From a virus, in the IMG/VR virus record IMGVR_UViG_3300020421_000160, positions 1 to 21,881 of that record: a stretch of DNA of 21,881 nucleotides; one strand, given 5' to 3'. Position 1 is the stretch's first letter; every line of letters begins with the position of its first letter. Below are positions 17,088-21,881 of this stretch, piece after piece. The notes under the pieces were generated by a model. It searched no databases, had not been told where the DNA came from, and saw only the letters and a list, made by a program, of their open reading frames with translations. A program made the position numbers and the translations under genes.

Positions 17088-17990
17088 CTATAAGTAATCT
17101 GCTATATTCTCTTCTCTCCAAGCAAAATAACCATCTGGTTCAGTTATTTTTCTGTATACAAAATATGATAATTCAAATCCTGCTCTTTCTTTTCTAAATT
17201 GTGTAGCAGTTTCTTTCGCTTTATCTATACCATCTACTGCAAAAGAATCACCATTATAATTCGTAACCATAAAAGTATCTTCATCATCAGCGTCTTTCAT
17301 ACTTTTATTCATTATAACACCACCATATTGATCAAAGTCAACAGGTTCTACGTCTTGAGAAATTAATGGATCTCCTAGCCATTCTTCAATCAATTCTGCA
17401 ATTCTAGCTTTTACTTCTTCTACAGTTTTATTTTCTAAATCTTCTCTTTTACCTAGTTCTCCATAACCACCTACAGTTATGTACCAATCATTTGTTTCAG
17501 TATAATTGTTCCAAAATGTCACAGCTTTTAGAGGTGCTGGTTTTGTTTTATCAAGAATCCATTCAAGATAATCATAAGGCTTTACATATTTACCATCAAC
17601 AAATCCATCACCTTCTGTGATAACAGTTTCCATACCTTGTTTAACTTGTGTTACAAAAGAACTTGGTAAGTTTTTAACTTTATCTATTTCTTCTTCAGTC
17701 CAACCTTCATTTTTCATACGTTCATAGATACTATCAAAATCAGGATAAACTTTATCAAATTCAGGTATGATATCTGTGCCTATACATCTCCATGCCCACA
17801 AATACAAAGACATTTCTACAGTCTCTTTGTAAGCATCTCCATACTTATTGTATAATCTATTTACACCAAGAGCAGTACCTGCTTCAATTAATTCTTTTGT
17901 ATTTTGATTTGCTGTTCTTTGTCCTTCTTCTTTGTCGGGATCACAACCTTGCATATTTAATAAATTTGAAATATCATTATTCATATACAT
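17088..17990 (-). CDS. Acidic hypothetical protein, 300 aa
   Basis: I do not recognise a family. It is soluble-looking, acidic and mixed alpha/beta, rich in Trp and Tyr, with no signal peptide, clear membrane span or metal-binding Cys/His cluster. Visible segments: MSLYLWAWRCIGTDIIPEFD, GWTEEEIDKVKNLP, YVKPYDYLEWILDK, NDWYITVGGYGELGKREDLE, AELIEEWLGDP and YFVYRKITEPDGYFAWREE. Its composition is unlike the Thr/Ser/Gly fibres around it. The first ATG (17990) is chosen because TAGGAG lies seven bases upstream; the TAG there is also the stop codon of the glycine-rich gene, so the two are coupled. A second ATG two codons later fits the ribosome site less well. The position right after a fibre/adhesin pair suggests a late role such as fibre assembly or a host-interaction protein, but this is speculation. 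Confidence 0.75.
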   Translation of the reverse strand: MYMNNDISNLLNMQGCDPDKEEGQRTANQNTKELIEAGTALGVNRLYNKYGDAYKETVEMSLYLWAWRCIGTDIIPEFDKVYPDFDSIYERMKNEGWTEEEIDKVKNLPSSFVTQVKQGMETVITEGDGFVDGKYVKPYDYLEWILDKTKPAPLKAVTFWNNYTETNDWYITVGGYGELGKREDLENKTVEEVKARIAELIEEWLGDPLISQDVEPVDFDQYGGVIMNKSMKDADDEDTFMVTNYNGDSFAVDGIDKAKETATQFRKERAGFELSYFVYRKITEPDGYFAWREENIADYL

Positions 17991-18000
17991 TACGAAACTC

Positions 18001-19098
18001 CTATCCTGCTATCGATCCATGAAATCTTCTATTATTATGTGAGATACTTCTTCCGTTTCGATGTACGGCTCTACCACCGCCACCACCATTACCTCCTCCG
18101 GCACCTCCACCAGAAGCACCCCAACCACCGCCTCCTCCACCTTCGGCAGTTCCAGCTCCACCACCTCCACCAGTAGCACGTCCTCCAGAGCCTCCAGGAT
18201 TTGCAAAACCAGGATTACTACCGCCAGAGCCTCCATTACCAGGATATTGTCTACCACCTCCACCACCGGAGCCTGCTGTTGAAGTACTAGTATTACCACC
18301 TTTGTTTACATCTCGGCCCCAGCCGCCTCCTCCTCCACCAGCTGTACCACCACGTCCTCTAACAGCACTACCTTCAGCACTTCCTGCTTGTGAGTTTCTT
18401 ATACCACCATCGGCACCTTTACCTCCTGCACTGTTACTACCAGCTCCACCATTAGTGTTAGCGTGATTAGCGGCGGCACGTCCTCCGTTACCACCTCCAG
18501 CACCTCCACCTCCACCAGCGGCGGCTCTGCCTCCAGTATCATCTCTGTATCTACCTGAACCTCCTCCACCTCCACCGGCAGAACAAGTTCCATTACTAAG
18601 ATTATTCCATCGTGTTATATTTGTTTGAAGAAGAAGAGCATGTCCTCCACCTGCACCATTTCCACCAGAAGCGTGTCCTCCTCTTCCACCTTTACCCATA
18701 ATGAAAGCGTAATTATCTACTTTTACTTCACTAGGAAAAGAACCTGTTCTCATTCCATAATTATTTGTTGCAGTTCCTATATGATATCCAGAATTGAGTG
18801 TTATACGAACTGGATTAGTTCCATCATAACCGTGAGAGTCTGCTAAGGATCTAAGATTTGAATTTGTACGATTACCACCACTAATAGTTACTTCTCTGTA
18901 ATCTAAGGCACCATGAAAGTCGCTTAGTGATATTTGTCCTGAATTAGGAATACTTCCTCCTACAAGATCTTCATTAATGATAGATCCGTTTCTGTAGTAT
19001 TCACTAAATTTTATTCCTGCACCTCCTGTTCCACCTGTAGGTGAAAACTCATCTTGTACATTTTTGATTGATATTGTGCCTGAACCTGGAAGTGCCAT
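18001..19098 (-). CDS. Glycine-rich adhesin-like tail fibre tip protein
   Basis: 365 aa. Residues 1-65 carry a pair of SG.IS motifs (MALPGSGTISIKNVQDEF, then NSGQISLSDFHGA), an N-terminal pattern common in marine phage virion proteins. Residues about 66-135 are beta-rich. Residues about 136-342 are dominated by glycine runs (G4-G6) broken by W, R, A and N, such as GGGGGGSGRYR, GGGGGGWGRD and GGGGGAGGGNGG. The end is RSISHNNRRFHGSIAG. Known parallel: gp38 adhesins of T-even-like phages place glycine-rich motifs that form a polyglycine-II core, with variable receptor loops between them. Here the ATG follows the TAA of a long fibre gene with no gap, with an AAAGG site inside it, as genes 37 and 38 are arranged. 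The gp38-like role is inferred; sequence homology is not shown. Confidence 0.75.
   Translation of the reverse strand: MALPGSGTISIKNVQDEFSPTGGTGGAGIKFSEYYRNGSIINEDLVGGSIPNSGQISLSDFHGALDYREVTISGGNRTNSNLRSLADSHGYDGTNPVRITLNSGYHIGTATNNYGMRTGSFPSEVKVDNYAFIMGKGGRGGHASGGNGAGGGHALLLQTNITRWNNLSNGTCSAGGGGGGSGRYRDDTGGRAAAGGGGGAGGGNGGRAAANHANTNGGAGSNSAGGKGADGGIRNSQAGSAEGSAVRGRGGTAGGGGGGWGRDVNKGGNTSTSTAGSGGGGGRQYPGNGGSGGSNPGFANPGGSGGRATGGGGGAGTAEGGGGGGWGASGGGAGGGNGGGGGRAVHRNGRSISHNNRRFHGSIAG
18073..18693 (-). repeat. Low-complexity poly-glycine coding tract
   Basis: This tract encodes about 207 residues (136-342) of the adhesin, built of GGT/GGA-rich runs seen on the plus strand as repeated CCTCCACC-like units. 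The local base skew (C-rich top strand) and GC content stand out from the AT-rich surroundings. Shadow open frames in this tract on both strands are by-products of the repeats. Confidence 0.8.
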
Positions 19099-21881
19099 TT
19101 ATTTACCTTTCAGTTCTTCTACCTCTTTCTTCAGTTCTTTTACAGCTTCAATGAGAACTGCACAAAGCTTACCATAATCTACAGACTTTGTTTGCATTTC
19201 ATCATTTGCTGTAAGAACTATTTGAGGTAGTATTTCTTCTACTTCTTGTGCGATAACACCTATTTTTTCTTTACCAGTCTCTTTGTGTGTATAATTTACA
19301 CCACGTAGATTGTCTACTTTATCTAATGCATTTTCTATAGTTGATACATTTTCTTTTAATCTAGCATCTGAGAAAGCTGTGACATCATTATTAAATGTGG
19401 CGGCACCAGCTTCCGACATATCAAGAGTAAGAGCGTTGAAGAAAGTTCCTCCGTCATTACCTTGAAAGAATATGTCTTCATCTTGTACTATTGATCTTAT
19501 TACTAAATCACTATCTGTTACGTTACGGAAAAATCTAGCATATTCAGTACCACCATCTGATAGTTTCACAATACCACTATCACTATCTAAATCTATATCT
19601 CCAACAACATCTACTGTAAGATTACCAGAACCAACTGCTAAAACATTACCATCTAGTGCTATGTTATCTATTGTCAAAGCACCCATAGTGTAAGACGCAG
19701 TGTTATCTATGGCGGCGTTACCCACAGCGTTTGCAGTTATCTTGTTTGTTGTTACAGCACCAGTAGCTAGTTTATCAGAAGTTACAGCACCATCTACTAT
19801 TTTTATAGTACTTACTGAATCTGTTTTTAATTTATTGACTGAGATTTGAGCGTTACCAATATCACCTTCAGCTACTAAGATACCTCCTGAAGGAAATCTT
19901 AGTTCACCAAAAACACTTGCATCAGCTCCAGTTAAACTTGCGATTGAACCTGCATTAGGATCTCCACTTGATGGAGAACCATCAGTACTCCATCTCAAGT
20001 CTATGTTTACTCCACTATGCCATTGTGTAGCAGTACTTGCTTTACCATGAAATGTATTTTCGCCAGCACCTGAGCCTGTCTTTGTTATGATATTTTGGTT
20101 ATCTGTATTCTTAAATACATCACCAAGAAAGTTTGTTCCTGCGGATACTACTTGTGAAGTCAAAGTTCCTGTAGAAGGTTTATATTTTAAATTAGAATCT
20201 TCTTTTATATCTTGTACATTTGGTGTTGAAGTACTAGAAACAAATGTTAAGAATTGATCGGCAGTAGATGTGCCATCAGAAACTGTTTTTACTTTTACAT
20301 CGATATTACCTGTACCATCAAATGATGCACCACCTATATTTCTTGCTGTTGCTAAAGCTGTTGCAGTGGCGGCGTTACCTGATGTGTCTTGATTACCTGT
20401 TGCGTTAACACCAGGAAGATTGATGTTTGCACTACCATTGAAACTTACACCACCTATAGTTCTTGCAGTCTCAAGTGTAGTAGCAGTATCTGCATTACCC
20501 GTTACATCACCAGTTAAACCAGCGTTAAAGTTTTGAATAGTCGCACCATTAAAGTTAACAGTGCCTGTAAATGCACTTGTACCAGATGATGAAATATTTC
20601 CTGTTACATTACCAGCAACATCACCAGTTAAATTACCAGTAACATTACCTTCTACACTTGCTACAAGAGTACCAGCAGTTCCTGATATTACTGATGAAGT
20701 ATCTGTAGCATCTGGTATCATTAAGAATTTACCTGTACTATCATCATAACCCATGAAGGCTTTCTTTGCACCTGAGTTATTGTACTTCATGATGATACCA
20801 CGATCTAGATTATCATCTGAACTAGATTCACCAAGTTCAAATATTGGATCTGCTATCGACACTGTTGTTGAATTGACTGTGGTTGTTGTACCAGAGACTG
20901 TTAAATCGCCTGTGATAGCTACATCTCTTGTAACTGTTAAGTCTCTACCAATTGTCACATCTTGTGGTAATCCTACTGTTACTGTACCGTTGTTACGAGC
21001 TACATCTACTTCATTTGAAGTACCAGCTACTGATAGTACAGCACCTGTTGAAGCATTTTTAAGTGTTACAGCACCTGAACTTACAGCAAAATCTCCAGCA
21101 TCGAATGATGCGACACCTCGTACACTATCTGTTGCTGGTGCAACTACTAAATCATGTGTTTTACCATCACCTGTGCTAACTCTTACATTATTGTTCGCAC
21201 TTGTGTAAGCAACGCTTGAGATACCAGCTACAGCTACTTGAGAGGCGGCTGTTACACGTCCTTTAGCATTTACTGTCAAGACTGGAACTTGTGTTGCAGA
21301 ACCATAAGTTGTTGCAGTAAGTCCTGAGATTGTAGCCATCTCATTTGTTCCGATAGAACCAGCACCTACTGTAGCGGCAAATGTAGAACCATCTGCTGTC
21401 GTAATTGTAAATGTTTTTCCACTAGTACCGTTACCAACTGCGAAACCTGTAACACCAGCGACTGTGGCTGTCGTGGCGGCAGTTATTTGTCCTTTATTAT
21501 TAAATGTAATAACTGGTACGGCTGATGCTGAACCTACACTAGCACCCGAAACAGTTGAGACTAACATATCAGATGTTATAACACCATTACCAATTGTTCC
21601 TGATGCATTCAATTCACCATTTGTATCGAATAAAACCGTACCACCATCTCTTGTTATAGCACCATCAAAGTCAACATTACCAGCAAAGTTTGATGTACCA
21701 GATATTGCTAGAGAACCACCAGATATTTCTCCTGTTACGCCTGCATCTCCACCTACACTTAAAGCATCAGTTACAGCTAAATCATCTTTTATGTCTATGT
21801 CATTTACATGTAGTTTTTCCCATGGCGCACTTGAACTTCCTAATTCTCTTGTACCTTGTGGAATAATATTTGACTTTACAA
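19099..21881 (-). CDS. Long tail fibre with C-terminal S74 self-cleaving chaperone domain, 5' end beyond window
   Basis: 926 residues visible. The frame is open to the right edge, so the TTG at 21612 is internal, not the start. Fibre signatures: IIPQGTRELGSSSAPWEKLHV near the visible start; two copies of a (S/Y)GSA..VPV(I/L)T.N.KG(Q/R)(I/V)TAA repeat at about 114-136 and 191-213; GDLTVSGTTTTVNSTT at about 325-339; two copies of GNA.TAT.L.TAR.IGG.SF.G..NI at about 461-526. The last 90 residues are a peptidase S74 / intramolecular chaperone domain: SDARLKENV (Ser837, Lys842), IGVIAQEVEEILPQ, VDYGKLCAVLIEAVKELKKEVEELKGK. In characterised members such as endosialidase and T5 fibre tails, a Ser-Lys pair five residues apart drives autocleavage after trimer folding; that spacing is kept here. 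The TAA abuts the ATG of the glycine-rich adhesin. Confidence 0.9.
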   Translation of the reverse strand, partial: VKSNIIPQGTRELGSSSAPWEKLHVNDIDIKDDLAVTDALSVGGDAGVTGEISGGSLAISGTSNFAGNVDFDGAITRDGGTVLFDTNGELNASGTIGNGVITSDMLVSTVSGASVGSASAVPVITFNNKGQITAATTATVAGVTGFAVGNGTSGKTFTITTADGSTFAATVGAGSIGTNEMATISGLTATTYGSATQVPVLTVNAKGRVTAASQVAVAGISSVAYTSANNNVRVSTGDGKTHDLVVAPATDSVRGVASFDAGDFAVSSGAVTLKNASTGAVLSVAGTSNEVDVARNNGTVTVGLPQDVTIGRDLTVTRDVAITGDLTVSGTTTTVNSTTVSIADPIFELGESSSDDNLDRGIIMKYNNSGAKKAFMGYDDSTGKFLMIPDATDTSSVISGTAGTLVASVEGNVTGNLTGDVAGNVTGNISSSGTSAFTGTVNFNGATIQNFNAGLTGDVTGNADTATTLETARTIGGVSFNGSANINLPGVNATGNQDTSGNAATATALATARNIGGASFDGTGNIDVKVKTVSDGTSTADQFLTFVSSTSTPNVQDIKEDSNLKYKPSTGTLTSQVVSAGTNFLGDVFKNTDNQNIITKTGSGAGENTFHGKASTATQWHSGVNIDLRWSTDGSPSSGDPNAGSIASLTGADASVFGELRFPSGGILVAEGDIGNAQISVNKLKTDSVSTIKIVDGAVTSDKLATGAVTTNKITANAVGNAAIDNTASYTMGALTIDNIALDGNVLAVGSGNLTVDVVGDIDLDSDSGIVKLSDGGTEYARFFRNVTDSDLVIRSIVQDEDIFFQGNDGGTFFNALTLDMSEAGAATFNNDVTAFSDARLKENVSTIENALDKVDNLRGVNYTHKETGKEKIGVIAQEVEEILPQIVLTANDEMQTKSVDYGKLCAVLIEAVKELKKEVEELKGK

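Noticed and set aside
18009-18593. Alternative minus- and plus-strand frames inside the glycine-rich gene
   Set aside because: They give Val/Glu- or Ser/Thr-only strings, which is what repetitive GGT/GGA codons produce when read out of frame.
21610-21612. TTG as start codon of the S74 fibre
   Set aside because: The frame continues upstream for 89 more codons to the window edge and encodes a normal fibre motif (IIPQGTRELGSSSAPWEKLHV); the gene is simply cut by the edge.
1-21881. tRNA genes, CRISPR arrays, insertion sequences or attachment sites
   Set aside because: I saw no cloverleaf-like sequence, regularly spaced repeats, transposase or integrase features; all gaps are under 100 bases.

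Overview
The window is almost wall-to-wall coding on the minus strand (transcription runs from high to low coordinates). It looks like the late structural and tail-fibre region of a T4-like marine myovirus, of the kind that infects picocyanobacteria or SAR11. The evidence is AT-rich DNA, four exact copies of the T4-type late promoter TATAAATA at gene junctions, and proteins built like the virion-structural and fibre proteins of marine T4-like phages. The host cannot be fixed from this stretch. No tRNA, integrase, transposase, CRISPR array or metabolic gene was seen, and no gene-free gap exceeds 100 bases.

Layout in transcription order. (1) 21881-17088: a long fibre gene running in from beyond the right edge and ending in an S74 self-cleaving chaperone domain; directly abutting it, a glycine-rich adhesin-like gene; then an unrecognised acidic 300-aa protein. 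(2) Late promoter at 17078-17071, then a tightly packed, overlapping run of four genes: a 116-aa structural protein, a 1091-aa PKD-containing structural protein, a 283-aa structural protein and a 210-aa coiled-coil protein. (3) Late promoter at 11927-11920, then a 902-aa fibre. (4) An 86-bp gap that holds no late promoter but a perfect-consensus sigma70-type promoter, a palindrome and a hairpin, then a 519-aa fibre, a 120-aa protein homologous to its C-terminal domain, and a 417-aa lectin-type adhesin. (5) Late promoter at 5904-5897, then a 1324-aa protein with five LamG/concanavalin-like domains whose N-terminus is a paralogue of the 417-aa adhesin. (6) Late promoter at 1900-1893, then a fibre gene (617 codons visible) that leaves the window at the left edge.

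Together the genes look like an adhesion arsenal: shared N-terminal anchors carrying different C-terminal binding modules, fibre shafts made from recycled blocks, and one fibre/adhesin gene pair arranged like T-even genes 37/38. The most unexpected signals are at DNA level. The pentamer GCWGC is almost absent (one copy found by eye), and nearly all Ala-Ala codon pairs are written so as to avoid it. The other is the perfect sigma70-type promoter in the middle of a late-gene block.
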